Notes: generated by a model not told the origin, from the sequence alone. Counted from the first letter of the stretch, positions 1-12,080 are shown. The stretch is 29,003 nucleotides of DNA from Hyphochytrium catenoides (GCA_900088475.1 FLMG01002741.1:1-29003); one strand, 5' to 3'. Program-made: numbers and translations.

Positions 1-243
1 AGAGAGAGAGAGAGAAGAGGGAGAAGAGAGGGAATGAAAGAATTGACTCAGGAAGGCAGAAGCTGCACGCAGACGGTGTGGTGCTCTGCCTCCTCTTCGC
101 GGAATGGACAAGTAGAAGGGTGACGCAGGATTTCTAGGAATAACAGAAGAAAGAGTGCCCCGCTGTTTCGTTGTTCCTGCTGATTGAAGCTTATCCCCTG
201 CCTTTCAGCCTTCTAAAGCGGCAGACCCAGAGGCCTGGCAGCC
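1..243 (+). promoter_or_regulatory. 5' flank/UTR of the TMEM208-like gene with GA repeat
   Basis: The window opens with a GA-rich tract (about 1-35). The rest is non-repetitive sequence without an obvious TATA box or other promoter element. It probably holds the 5' UTR and part of the promoter, but no transcription start can be placed. Confidence 0.3.
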
Positions 244-246
244 ATG
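244..246 (+). other. Coding exon consisting only of the start codon
   Basis: The ATG at 244-246 is directly followed by the donor GTAGGA. A pyrimidine-rich intron runs to the acceptor TTCCAG at 414-419, and exon 2 begins GCC AAC CAA (Ala-Asn-Gln). Splicing yields ATG-GCC, also a good initiation context. Reading through the ATG instead gives only a CT-repeat-encoded Ser/Leu frame. Confidence 0.65.
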
Positions 247-1926
247 GTAGGAGCGAATCTCTTCTCTCTTGCTTCCTGCTCTTGTCGCTTATTCCTTCTC
301 TCTTTCTCTCTCTTTTCTCTCTCTCTCCCTCTCTCTCTCTCTTACTTTCTCGTTTCTTCCTCCCCCTTCCACTATGTCTCTCACCTGCTTGTTACCTCTC
401 GTTCCCTCTCTCCTTCCAGGCCAACCAAGCTGCCAAGAAAGCTTCCAAGCACAGCCAAAGCCTATCGTCTAACTTGCAGCTAGTTCTTGCTGTCATCAAT
501 GTCAGTGAATCTCTTCGTCACATCCTTGCACCTGGGTCATCTCTCTCCTTGGCTTCGAAAGATCCAATGCCCCCAGCCACTTTCTCTCTCTTCTCTTGGT
601 CTTCTTGCTCTCTCCCATTCTTCCATTCTTCCTCTCTTTCATTCTTTTCTCTCTCGATCTGTCTCTACCGCTGCCTAACTCTCTTCCTTCCCTTCGCTGC
701 ACCTTCATCTGCGATTAATCTAGGGCATCTATCTGCTGTACCGTGTGATATGGCACTTCGACTCCTTCGCCTCCTTCCACTGGGTGGCAGCCAGTGGAAT
801 GGTAGTGACAGAACTGATTTGCTACTGGATGATAGTGCAGGCAGTGCTAGAGAGAACTGGATATGAGTGAGATATGCGCTTCAAGTCTCTTCCCTTACTC
901 CCTTTCTCTCTCTCTCTCTCTCTGGCCGTCGACGCTTTGTCTCTCCTCTCACACTCCCTTCCTTCGCGTCTCTCCCTCGTTCTTTTCCCCCATTGTATGT
1001 GTCCAGATTGTCGCCAGTGAGGCACAAACCCTCGGCCCAGATCTTTTCATTCGATGCTTCTGTCAGTCCTATCGCTCTCTATTCCTTGCAGTCCTCTCAG
1101 CTCTTTCTTCCAGCCTTTTCTTGGCCGATTTCCTATCAATCTGGCGGTCTCCTCTCCCCTGGCTGTCTCCTCTCCTGCTCCCTATCTTCTTTCTCACGCA
1201 GTTGTTGGCCTTGCTATCTCCTAGGTACTATCTGGACGTCTTCATCGTCACAGTGTTCGTGCAGTTCACCTCAATGTTCTCGGACTACTTCTTCTTGGTC
1301 TTCTTAGTGGTAAGAGAACCCTTGACCTTGCAAAAGGCCGCCTTCCATCTCTTCTCCTCTCGTGACCGCCCGCCGTGTTTGCCTCTTTCATTTTTGAGTT
1401 CTCTTTTATAGCAGTTGATAATGCCTTCCTCTGACTTGAAACCTTTGATCCGAGTCTCTTTGCGCTATACCGCTGACTGGCCCGTTGTCCCGATAGATCC
1501 CTGGTTTTATCCTGTACAAGATGAGCGGGTTCATACTCTCCTACATCTTCAAATCAGAGCCGGAGGTAACGTGCCTCTTTCCTGGACGATCACTTTCTTA
1601 CTTGGTCTACAACCTTAGGACAGCACCTGGGACTCTTTTTCTAACTCTTATGGCGTCTAGAGTTATCTTATGTTGCCATGAGGAGCTGACGTGACCCTAG
1701 AATTGTTCTATTTTTTCTGCTAGCTGACATTTCGCCGCGATACAATGTGGCTGTCTCCCAGACTCTTCGATCTCCTTGGTCAAGCCAGAGCCTCTCTTCC
1801 TCTATTTATATCTTTGCCTTTCTTCTTCCTCAGGCTCCAGATATGTCTGACCCGCAAACTCGAAAGAAAGCGGAGAAGCAGGAGCGAAAACAGAGTAAGC
1901 CAAAGTTCAAGATGGCTCGAAAGTAA
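244..1926 (+). CDS. TMEM208: TMEM208/SND2-like ER membrane protein
   Basis: Multi-exon gene. Coding exons: 244-246, 420-500, 724-866, 1018-1065 (weak), 1225-1309, 1497-1565, 1834-1926. All phases agree and give 173 aa, close to the usual TMEM208 length. The protein starts MANQAAKKASK. Hydrophobic segments follow: LQLVLAVINGIYLLYRVIW, then HWVAASGMVVTELICYWMIV. A third is YYLDVFIVTVFVQFTSMFSD and a fourth is FFLVFLVIPGFILYKMSGF. The end is basic, with DPQTRKKAEKQERKQSK before the stop. The D-V-x-x-x-T-x-F-V-Q segment followed by LVIPxFxxYK and a D-P-x-(S/T)-R-K-K tail is what I know from plant and animal TMEM208 (SND2), an ER protein of the SRP-independent targeting route. That role is family knowledge, not seen here. 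The 48-nt fourth exon uses a poor donor (GTCCTA) and may be wrong; the other exons are clear. It is convergent with the myosin gene. Confidence 0.82.
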
Positions 1927-2360
1927 TGTAGCAGTATAAATATATGAGTATGACACATAGGAACTAAGGAGAGAAAATAATAAAGTCTCTCTCTTGGTTG
2001 AGGTCGCTTGCCATCGCCGCTCTTTGCCGCCCTCACTCTTCTTTCTCACTGTCTGGTTGGACTCTTGGAGTTGCACTGTTCCGAGAAAGCGGAGTCTATG
2101 GAGACCTCTATTTCCATAGAGTTGACCCCTGGAGCTTGTCACCTGATGCTGAAGGCCTCTTCCCTTGCCTGTAAGCACAAGGAAAGACATTCAGAGAGAT
2201 ATGAACAGTGCAAAGCTTGTTTAAAGATAGAAAGACGAGAACCCGAATAGAGAAGACGCTGAGAGAGGCAAATCAGGAAAAGGAGATAAATATTATCAAA
2301 AGTATGTGATCTGGAGCATGTATATCCTGAGAGAAGTCTTCTTCCCAGCGCCCTAGCTAC
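1927..2360. other. Convergent 3' intergenic region (TMEM208-like / myosin)
   Basis: The 434 bp between the two stop codons must hold both 3' UTRs. AT-rich stretches at about 1935-1950 and 1975-1985 (ATAATAAAG) could serve polyadenylation of the plus-strand gene. I see no third gene: the open frames here have no recognisable domain and cross the end of the TMEM208-like gene. Confidence 0.5.
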
Positions 2361-3856
2361 TTACAGAGTCGAGCCCCTGAGAACAGGCTTGTCTTCAGAG
2401 ATTACATTTCCTGGAAGAGGAGATCCGTAAGAGTCAAGGCCACCATGACGAGCAAAATGACAACAGTAATGGAAGAATAACAGCTCAACAGAAAGCGCCG
2501 ATATTCAGGAGATAGTGTGGAGTTGTCAGAAGCCCTTTACTGCTTACCTAAGGAGCTCTGTCTCTGCATTGAAGAAGAAAGAGACGATGCCAGACTGGAT
2601 CGCGGCTCTGGAGGAGCTTGGGAGGGTGTGCCATTACCTATAGAAAAGCATTCAAAAACTTAGTAAACATCTTCTCAGCACAAGCGTTCGTCCTGACTAA
2701 GCATTTTCGTCCATCAGCTATCATGGCTGTCTACTCTCTTGATCTAAATGCAATCTATTTTGCTGCTCTAGCTGTTGGGTTCTCTGCCCTAACTCCCCGT
2801 TCTGCAGGTTTTAACAATGGCAATCAAGTTATCTTTTCTCCCTAGGCCTTTAGCCCACTCGCTTTCTACCAAGAAGCGTGCGGCAACCTCCACTTTAAGT
2901 GGTTGGATCTCTTACCTATGGATATTTGAGGTGCTGTCTGACGAGGAGTCGGTGATCGCTGCAGAGAAGATCCAAGAGAAGTGCCGAGCGTGGAGCCGGG
3001 CAGCTCTCTTTCTCTTCCTCTCTCTTTCAAACCGTTGGATAAAGATGACTTTGGCTTGGGAAGTGAAGGTTCCATTAGCAGATTGCCGAGAGAAGAAGCG
3101 CGAGGTGGAGGTGGAATGTCACGGCCCATGGGCCCTGGAGGCGGTAGAGGACCACCTGGTCCGTCCAACATGTTCGGACCTGGCTCTAGGGAAGGGAACG
3201 AGGACGACAAACAGTGAGATTCAATGACGAGGAATTTAGCGTTAGAACTGTCATGAACTACAAAGAGACATTGCCTACGGTGACGGGTCCGTAGTCACAA
3301 CAGAGCTGCAGGTGAGAGAAAGAGAAGAAGTGCAGAAACTGATGAACGTCTGAGAACGTAGATCTAAAGCTAGAGTAGCAGGTAGAGAGGATGTACCACG
3401 AAGGAAGGCCCCCAAGGACGACCGAGGAGGGGGACCTAACGGGCGAGGGCCGCGCGGAGGACCACCACCTGTGTAGAGCAAGAGACATCAGAGACCCCTT
3501 GCTATAGCAGAATATGAGAGAATATGAGGATGACATTTACAGGGCCCAGTGCATACCTAAAAAGACGTTCCCAAGAGAGGTTGCCTTGCGCGGAGGACCC
3601 CGAGGACCCATGCCTAAGGGTGACAAAGCCGAGAGGTAAGAGTCGGTGGAGGGCTGAAGTCTATGAAACTGTAAGACAAAAGGAGCTTGAAAGCCTAACG
3701 TCAACAGAAGCAAGAAGAATGGCGGCAAGTGAAGTGGGGTCACCTGGAGGGGGATGAGGAGGGCCTGGAGGAGGGCCCATTCTAGGGCCCATGAAGCCTC
3801 GAGGCGGCGGGCCATGGGGATGTCCAAAGTCTGGAGGGACGCTGCCTCGCCGTCTC
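2361..3856 (-). other. Myosin tail: symmetric exons with Gly/Pro-rich and Ser-Leu-Gly repeats
   Basis: The last six exons encode a low-complexity tail: [19 protein letters not shown], then [66 protein letters not shown] and the terminal [13 protein letters not shown]. Exons 3613-3557, 3468-3397, 3185-2916 and 2637-2548 (57, 72, 270 and 90 nt) are all phase 1-1 with lengths divisible by three. Most junctions split a Gly codon. The repeated (S/T)SLG(N/A/S) core suggests growth by duplication or a short linear binding or phosphorylation motif. No known tail domain was recognised. Confidence 0.75.
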
Positions 3857-6800
3857 CTAAAAGCCGAGAAAGTTAGGGTAAGAACCCTTAGGTGCCTAGG
3901 CTACAGTGACGGAAAATCTCCCAGACAAAGATCTTGCTAACGTTTCGGTATCTCTATCTTTGCCGCTGGTTCTTGCTTGCGGCTCCAGCTCGGTCTTGGA
4001 CAACCATCGCCCCTAGCCTACTCCCCGCCACTATCTTTCGTCACAAGTCCGCTATCTTTCCCTTTGCATAGGCTGTTCCTATATTTCTCTTCTCGATGGG
4101 TCTCAAGCACCGTCCTCTGAAGCCTTACCCCATAGGTCCAGGGCCGTCAAAGGAAGGTCTCCCTCCATCTGATAGTCTACCAGGCGGCCCGCCTGCGTCT
4201 GCCATCGCAAGAATATCATTGATAAGATGCTCATCATTCTCGCTGATGCTAGCTCGCGTGCGAAGGAGGCCTCGAATCATACTACGGAACGAACAGATAG
4301 TCAATCTATCGCGGCTTCAAAAGCGGAGAGCAGGCACCTATTATGCAAGAAGGGGGAGGCCGAGGACAGAAAGAGCATGACGCTACCAACCGATTATTCA
4401 GGTGCTCTAGTCGGTTGGCCTCTCCTTGGAGCTGGTCCAGCACCATCATAGCCTCGTCTCTCCCTCGGCCAAGTGAGTCTCTCTCTCGAGCGACCATGTC
4501 AAGCTCTCTTCGCATCCCCTCCATTTCTTTCATGGCAAAAGAGAGTTCAGACTTGGCTTGACGGAGCGCAACCTTTAGCTTGGCGCGATCTTCATTGGCC
4601 GCCACCTACACAACACAGTGGGCAGGGTACGATCGCACAAGGACAAAAGTGACCGTCAGCAGGAGTAGGCCTTGCTTCAAGATACATTGTGCGCCTACCA
4701 GCTGTTCGTGGAGGTCATTCGCTTTCTGTTTGATGGCTGCAAACGAAGCACCTCCTGCCGCCAGCCCGCGCTCGAGACGAACGTTATCTTTGCGGAGCTA
4801 TAGAGAGAGCTTTCTGTTAGTGTTTGTAAAGCCAGCAAAAAGAAATTCCTACAAGCCTCAAATCAGAGGAAGAAAGAGGACGAACTCGGAGTAAAATATA
4901 TTCTGATGGCGAGAGGCAGCACTGGCTCCTAGGCAATCAATGGCCACTTTATTGACCACTGGATTCTAGAACAATGGCGCGTGCCAAAAGGACGGAGGAA
5001 TGAGAAAGACTAACGGCCCTCCGCAATACCTGAGTGTTAAATGACTTCAGGTTCCTATTCGCCTCCTTAAGCTTAGTATTCTCCTGCCTAAGGTGAGATA
5101 TAGCGCTTTCCATATCTTCCAACATATTTACATCCGCGGTGACCAGCTGTGGTGAGCCATCCAGCGAGACTACCGGGATAGCCATAGGAAGAGACGCCCC
5201 TGGAAGAAAACCAAAAGAACAGATACGTTACATGGCGATGATAAGAGATAGAGAGGAGGCTTGAAAAGTGAAGATCGCTCCACGGCTACGAAGAACATAG
5301 ATGAGGTTATACTAGCTCCCAGTCATTATCCTGGACACCATCTAGTGATACCTGACTCCGATTTTTTGCTTGTGAGCTGTTGCTCGATCTCCTGATTCTT
5401 CTGCTCAAGTTGTTCCCGGAGGAGTCTCTCTTCCTCCAGTCTCTGCTGCAAGGCCTTCACTTGGTTCTCAAGCTTGGCAGCTTCTCGAGCCTCCTGGACT
5501 ACGATCAGATAGTGCGACCTGGCTTGCATTCCTGAGGCAAAATAGTCAACAGTGGGGCACTAATAGAGGATGCCGAAAAGCTTAAAATTGTTGGAGACCA
5601 GGATAGAAAGATGGAAACTGCTATGAAATGCTAGAATCTGGGAGGAAATGGCTGTGAGCGTTGCAATTGTAGGATTGGCCTCTTCCTTACCTCTAACAAT
5701 CGCTTGTATCTTGACTGTGGCAAAGTGCGCTCGAATGAAAGCTCGACGACTCCTAGCCATTCTGTACCAGGATTGGATGCGCACTGCACGAGCTCTCTGC
5801 AAGAGCCTTCGGCATTCTAAACGGGCCAGATAGCCGCGGATGACCGCCTAATGGGATTTCGTGACGGTGAATGGAAATAGTATAGCGGTGAAAATGCAAG
5901 CAAAGGCCTCCAAAGTGTCATAAGATAAGGATGGCGCAGTATGAAGGGAATAAGGGGTTTCATCAGAACCAAGAAAGGGGATTGAAGGTCTCACAGAGTT
6001 ACACAGAAAACTGAGGGAGGCATGAAATAAGGAAGTAAAAGGTTCGAGGAAGCAGAGAAGCTGCGGAACCTGTATGAGAATGGTCCGTTCAAGAGCAAGA
6101 AGATATTCCTTCCTCGCAACATACGCCCGATAAGCGCTGCGGATATATGTATATTAGATCTAAGGCAGGTGAGCGGCAGAGCGCCACACTAGCAGAGACG
6201 GGAAGGACATGATATGCCACGAATCGGCAAGAGACACCAAGAAGGAAAGGAGTTAGGTAGCTGGAGGATCAGCAGTGACGAATAGGCTTTGCTAGAGAAT
6301 AGAGCAGGAGTCCGTTGTGAAAGAGCACCTACCTTTGTATCTTGATGGTTGCCCTCCTGATAGCTCTGTATTGACTGTACGCTGCACAGCCTCGGGCAAA
6401 CTTCTGCAAGACGACAGCTGCCCTCGCCTGAGCTCTTGACCGGGAGGCTTCCAAGTGCTCTAGCACCCCAGCGGCAAAGAAAACCTTGGTTTTGCCTGTG
6501 ATTGGGTCAAGTGCAGATGAAAGAACGTTACATCCGCTGCCTTTACACGGCAAGTTGACAAAGAAAGAGTGAACAATAAGAGAAGAAAGACTAGACAAGA
6601 GCAGAATAGTCTGTTATACGTCAGCAAGAACGAATGGAAAGGGTCGACGGGTAATGTACCACTAGAAGCGCTCACGGGTCACAATGTCGCTTACCAATTT
6701 GGTACTCAACCTCCCTTCCCTGAAGCAGGTAATCTCCTAGGAGGGAGCGTGCCGCTCTCTGTAGCTCTTCTTCTGTCATCGCATGGACAGGACCATGCAG

Positions 6801-9800
6801 AGCTTTTTCTCCATCTTTGCCGGCCAAGAATCGGAACCTCATAAGACACTCGGAGAGAAGTATACGATTGGGAAACGCTGCCCTGCTCACTCGGATGGCT
6901 TCTATAACTCCAGCATAGCGTAGCTGCAGCGTAACCATTCTTTTAGAGAAAAGGGCAGAACTCTTTCTCTCGTTCGGCTTAATGCATCGAACATAATGGA
7001 CCTCGGTTCTCCCGATGTTGTCCATCAGCTGACCCAATTGCTGCTTGAACTGTGTGCCAACTGTTGGGGATATGATGCTTCTTCTCTTACCTCCTCCAGA
7101 AACGGAAGAGGAGGATGGAGAGAGTCCAAAGATGTTATTAATAAAAAGACTGGAGCTTCCTTTCAAAAGGGCCTCAAGATCCGGCTGAAGCTCGTCTTTG
7201 TTCTTCTCTAGAAACGATCCCACCTACCATTAGAAAGTCATAGAGAAGCCACAGTTAGGAGGAATAAATGGCACTTGGGCAGTACTATGCTGAAGAGAGA
7301 GATGTATTATCAAGGTGAGGTCAAATCAAGAATAACATGAAAGTCACTTGTATGGGAGAAGCAGAAGGCGAAGAACGAGGAAGGACTCAGTAAGAGCCAT
7401 TTTTGCTGATACGTGACAATACGCAACGGAGCCCGTAGAGAACATATAAGAGCCGGTGGACTGCGCCTTCTCTCGCGATGGATGAGGATCGAAGAGTGGC
7501 AAACAATAGAAGGCAAACGTAGTGTCATTAGAGTACCAGACCTCTTCTCGCATCGCTTACCTCATACTCTACAGTGCCAGCATAGTGCACAATTGAAAAC
7601 TTTGACTTCGAGAGCCTTGCCTTCTTGAAGAACTCATTGTCCTTGAAGACCGCTGTCACCTTATTTAAAAATTTCTCATCGCTTCCTCCCTGCAGGAAAC
7701 ATTCCTCATTCAAGAAGGTTAGCAGGCCCATCTTCCCTTCAATGAGAGAGAGAACGGCTTCGTTATCCGAGTATTCAATGCGAGTCCAAGGGATGCCTTC
7801 TTGCTCGTACTCGGCCTACACCAGAGTGTCAGCAACTCCGAATGTCTAAAGGCCAACAAGAGAGAACGAGGAGTCTCAAGGAGCAAAGGAGTATACGTAG
7901 AGAGCAGTTGAGTCTGGTGTATCATTCTAAAGGTTTACCGCCTAGATAAGTTACTATTGAGAGAAGAAGAAGAATAAAGACAAAACGTCACGAGAGGCTT
8001 AGGTAAGGAAACCTCGGCGGGTGCCACGCACCTGTACTGTCTTGAAGACATCCTGGTTGAACTTTTGCTGCAGTTTCTCATTCGCGTAGTTGATGCAGAA
8101 CTGCTCAAAAGAGTTTAGCTCAAACACTTCGAATCCAAAGATATCCAAGATTCCTATAAGAGCACGGGGAAGCGAGGATATTAACCGAAGGGGCAGATAG
8201 TCAGGCGGCTTCCTTCACGTCAGCTAGGAGGGCGTCATCTGTCTTTCGCACCTATTTGCGACACTGCGAGTGCCCCATTGCCTGTATTGTTGTTCACGGT
8301 TGCTACGAGCCAGTGAAAGAGGCGCTGGTAGATAGCGACTGACAGAGCCGACCGAGAGCTGTCTGCCTGCTTGATATTTAGGGGTACCACAAAACTCTCA
8401 TGCCTGGCGGCAGACGAGACAGAAAAAAGCGAAGTAAGAATACCAGCTTGTCCCCGAGCACAAGGATAAAGGACTATCTCTCTCGCTCTCTTGTTTTTCG
8501 CTTTGTCAATGAGTTCGAAGGGACATAGCTATATACTAGGTGTAATAGCTGCTTGTATCCGTCTACCTGGTGATCATGACTCGATTGCAGAAAGTTCGAG
8601 ATAGTTCTTCCACTCCAACTCCTAAGAGATCCGAGGCATAGCGTAGGGCTTGTTGCGTTTTCTCGTCCGGTGAGACCTGAGATAGATCAGAGTCTCCTTC
8701 CTGAGGTTGGAACGAAACGCACCCTAGGTGTAGAACCGCTACGAAGAGGAAATGAACACAGAATAGGCAAAACCATGAACAATGGCGAGGGACATTTCCT
8801 TTGAAGGAGTAGATGCTTGCGCGGACGGAGACAAGCAGAAAAGGAAATAGAGCCTGCCTGTCTCTCTCCTCTCGCGTTTGACACACAGACGCTCTCTTTT
8901 CTTTATCCCTCTCCTCGCCTTTCTTTCTGCACATTCATGTTTCTATACCTGCTAGGAGACGAAAGACGTTCAACTCCTCCTCCGAGGTAATGCCCACGAC
9001 CGCCATTGCATCCCTACAGCAGTGGAGAAAAAAGCGCCGTTAGCCGTAAAGGCACGAAAGAGACACAATGACAGAAGGAAATGAGGCAAAATATAATGAA
9101 GTAAAAGAGAAAGAGAGTGTGTTTACGAGCGCTGAAGGCCCCCTGGTGCCAAGATCAGACTGTCTTCCTGCAATATATCTCACCGGGTAGTCTTGAAATG
9201 TTCCGCGTCTGACTCTCCCTCAATAGTCTCGGTCACACCTCCGTCGCCTTTAACATAAGGATACGACTCCAAGTCTTGAGAGTAGAGTTGGACCTTCTCT
9301 CTTAGTTCCGGTCCCGCACTAAGGAGCTGATAGAAGATGTGATAGTTTCTCTCTCCTTTCCCTTGCTGGACGACCCTACTCTTCTCCAGCAGATAAGTCT
9401 CCGAATGAACTCCAATAAGTCTTCCTGCCTCATCAAATTGCAGCTGACCAAACTTGCCAAAACGGGAAGAGTTGTCATTTCTGACGGTCTTGGCATTGCC
9501 GAAGGCCTCCATCAGGGGATTGGACTTAAGGACTCGTGAGATAATTTGGCGACGAAGTTCTCCATCCCTCTCATTGTCAGCTGCTCCTCCTCCCGCATAG
9601 GCCAGATGTTCCATGAGAATTTTTGTCGTCTCTGTCTTTCCTGCACCGCTCTCTCTGCAAGCAGAAGGAAAGATGCAGAGTAAGGACCACAGTCAAGGAA
9701 AGAATGACATAGACAGAGGCTTGAGACTCAGCAAGAAGGAAGGGAAGTTATGTCTAAGCGTGCCAACGGGAAGTAGAGGGCCATGTATCAGTGACAAGGC

Positions 9801-12080
9801 CTTAGCAAATTACCCGCTAACAAGAATGCTCTGGTTGCTTCCGGTGGCTCTCATGCTTCGGTAGGCAGCTGCCGAAGTGGCGAAGGCATGCGGAGGCAGG
9901 TCTTTCCTGTCCATTCGAAGGTAGCTGAACTGGAGGTCAGGGCCATAGATGTCCAGCCACTCGTACTGCAGGTGAAGGTGCAAGGACCGCCCCAAAGAAA
10001 GAATGATTGTTGACATGTAGGACATGGAGTTAGGCGCAGCGGCGTAAGGCTAATAATGTGCCAGAGACCAAGATTGAGAGCAGATAACAGAGACTGGAAG
10101 CTCAAATGCGAGGGTGGCTGTAGGTAGCTAAAGACCACCGAGATTGAGAGAAAGACATCGCTGCAAATCAAAGACGGAGCCCCGCCCACAATTGCAAGTC
10201 ACATTTAAAGCACTTACTGGATTAACGGCAATGCATATCTGCCCTGTGTAAGTGTAAGGCAACCGCTTCTGGAACCTTTGACGCAGATTGAAGAGAATGG
10301 CCGGTTCATGCAAATAGCCCAAGTTTACCATGTCCTCGCATCCTTTCTCCGATTGGTTCAGATTCACCAGAAAGAGCGACGATGACTGAATAGGAAGAAA
10401 AGAGTGAAGAGGTACAGCAGGTAGCAAAGACATCAGAAAGAGGAGATCAGCGACAGCGATTAGCGACCAACCGGTGAACGACAGGTATACAACACCGCCC
10501 TAAAAGTGGCGGGCTAACGAGGGAAAGAGAGAGAGAGAAGAGAACTAAAGAGCAGCGGTCAAAAAATGAAAGAACGAGAGGATGAGAATAGAAGAGCGGA
10601 CGTCAACTAGACAGCAAACAGGACCTTCACGCTATAGATTGCTTGGCAATGTCCTTACCCAAATACGGAAGGAAGGGAAACAAATATAGAGAAGATCTTT
10701 GCAAAAGGACAAGAGGCAGATGATGAACAAGAGAGAGAGAGAGTCCCTTGAGAGAGGGGGAAAGAGCCCTTACTGGAACAATCCTAAGGTTAGAACGAGC
10801 ACTCTCGGCAGACTGGTCCTCTTCCATAGGGTCAGGAGCCAGCCCAACCTCCACGGTCCCATCCTCCAGGTGACGGACGACATTGGCAGGGAGGAAGCCA
10901 ACCTGGTCGTCCGGGATGTACACCTAGATGAAAGACCATATGCATAGGACTCAGTCGATGTAGACACGAGGTAAGAGACAAAGAGAGGGAGGGAGAATCT
11001 AGAAGGGAGAGAGAAGCATAGAGAAAGGGATGAACGCTGGCGAGAGAGAAAGAGATAAACAGGAGAAAGAAGGAAAGGTTGAGAAAGAAGAAACATAAGG
11101 AAAGAGAAATCAACAAAGGACTCTAACAAAGGACCTTTCTGATGGGAAACAAGAGAGAAAAGAAGGTAGTTGGGTGGGGTGGTAGATCAGCTCTACGAAG
11201 AGGAAGATAATAAGAGACAGCCGCAGAGTTCCGAAGGGACGCCACCCCAGCGGTGACGAAAAGGGGAATGAAGATAATCATAAAGTGTAGAGACCCAGCG
11301 GAGGAGATGCAGGTGGTTGCTAGAGGAAGAGCAGGTAAGACAAGCCTCGTTGACTCTAGAGGAGGACTAAAAAAGAGAGAAGTTAGGTAGACCAAGGCAG
11401 CCCGCTACCTTCGTGGGCTCGGCACCACTAACGCTAGTCATTGCCCACTCTTCTACCGCAATTTCCGGCGCTTCTGTCGCGGGCGTCCTTTCAAGGCACT
11501 TGCTGATGAGCAAGGCTTAGAGATGAAAGGCAAAAAACCTCGACGATTGATGGCAGTCCATGACAATGCGAGAAGAGAGTCTCGTTGTTTCTTCTTTTGT
11601 CTCTCTCTCCCGGTCTGAGCTGTCTCTTGGTCCTTTCCTGTGTTGTCGCTCTTAGCCCAGCACGTCTCAAACTTAAGCTCAGCCAAGAGAGAAGGCTCAA
11701 ACGGCGACAATGCCTTTTCTGCTGAGCTCGGGAGAGCGGGAGATGGCGCGGGAAGATGGTTCTGACCTTGATGCTGAGCTGGCCGCGCTGGTGATGATGG
11801 GGCGACAACAGCGAGGAGAGAGGAGAGAGATAAGCAGTGATGGAAAGAGAGATGAACGCCTCCTCAAGCTAATTGTATACAAATAAGGGAATGAGTAGGG
11901 AGACAGAGCACGCATTAGAGCAGAGACAGAGCGGGATGAAGATGAGAATCAGAAGAGGTCAAGTGCAAACAAAAATTTTCTTGGCGAGTGGGAAACCAAC
12001 CCATCAACAACACTCCCGAAGAGCCGGATACGTGCTGATTCCGCTATCTGGCCAACTGTTATTCCTGATTGGTTAGCCAT
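2361..12080 (-). CDS. Unconventional myosin heavy chain: motor, five IQ motifs, coiled coil, Gly/Pro/Ser-rich tail
   Basis: Actin-based ATPase motor. Exons in transcript order: 12080-12001 (tentative), 11502-11409, 10923-10774, 10385-10218, 9965-9814, 9654-9184, 9013-8949, 8738-8567, 8403-8252, 8153-8032, 7815-7561, 7223-6695, 6495-6333, 6136-6070, 5847-5691, 5531-5352, 5199-5030, 4797-4699, 4605-4391, 4281-4129, 3856-3744, 3613-3557, 3468-3397, 3185-2916, 2637-2548, 2410-2361. Every junction keeps frame (4,266 nt, about 1,421 aa). An SH3-like segment precedes the head. P-loop GESGAGKT lies at about 215-222, switch [11 protein letters not shown] at about 274-283, switch II DIFGFE at about 505-510, followed by HYVRCIKPN and the converter end [17 protein letters not shown] (about 806-822). 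Five IQ motifs (about 830-940) and a broken coiled coil (to about 1150) come next, then a Gly/Pro-rich disordered tail. No MyTH4, FERM, DIL, FYVE or PH domain is visible, so I do not assign a class. Weak points are exon 1 and the 4391 donor (GTTGGT). Confidence 0.93.
5352..6495 (-). other. Myosin neck: five IQ (calmodulin/light chain) motifs
   Basis: Across exons 6495-6333, 6136-6070, 5847-5691 and 5531-5352 I read five IQ-type motifs starting [64 protein letters not shown] and [14 protein letters not shown]. Several motifs are completed only by splicing. The neck runs straight into a Glu/Gln/Leu-rich coiled coil ([21 protein letters not shown]), so dimerisation is plausible. Confidence 0.88.
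6695..9654 (-). other. Myosin motor core exons (P-loop to loop 2/actin-binding region)
   Basis: Eight exons carry the catalytic core. The P-loop Gly codon is split between exons 9965-9814 and 9654-9184 (GG|A), giving [17 protein letters not shown]. Exon 9654-9184 also has switch I. Exon 8403-8252 holds the loop before [12 protein letters not shown], with a Glu about 16 residues upstream at the expected TEDS position (my count, inference). Exon 8153-8032 has [19 protein letters not shown] and [12 protein letters not shown]. Exon 7223-6695 has the Ser-rich, KRR-containing loop 2 ([14 protein letters not shown]) and [12 protein letters not shown]. All catalytic motifs are intact, so ATPase activity is expected. 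Confidence 0.95.
12001..12080 (-). CDS. Candidate first coding exon of the myosin
   Basis: The exon begins at an ATG (12080-12078) in the context CCACATGG and reads [20 protein letters not shown], then FGSVVDG. It ends at GATGG before GTTGGT. Its phase 2 end joins the acceptor ATCAG at 11503, giving Gly-Lys-Cys-Leu-Glu-Arg-Thr before [17 protein letters not shown]. The donor is weak. A rival is a frame ending at the better donor AAG/GTCAGA (11767/11766), also phase 2, with a possible ATG at 11915. Transcript data would be needed to choose. Confidence 0.35.

Noticed and set aside
171-866. Plus-strand frame of 231 codons
   Set aside because: It runs through CT-rich introns in a frame different from the TMEM208-like exons; Ser/Leu/Phe-rich with no domain.
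863-1411. Single open frame of 182 codons containing the third hydrophobic segment of the TMEM208-like protein
   Set aside because: Only its end (1225-1309) is an exon. The rest is pyrimidine-rich intron that happens to stay open.
3000-3220. Gly-rich plus-strand frame ([19 protein letters not shown]) as a separate RNA-binding-type protein
   Set aside because: It is the complement of the Gly/Pro-rich myosin tail exon 3185-2916, whose minus-strand reading has matched splice phases.
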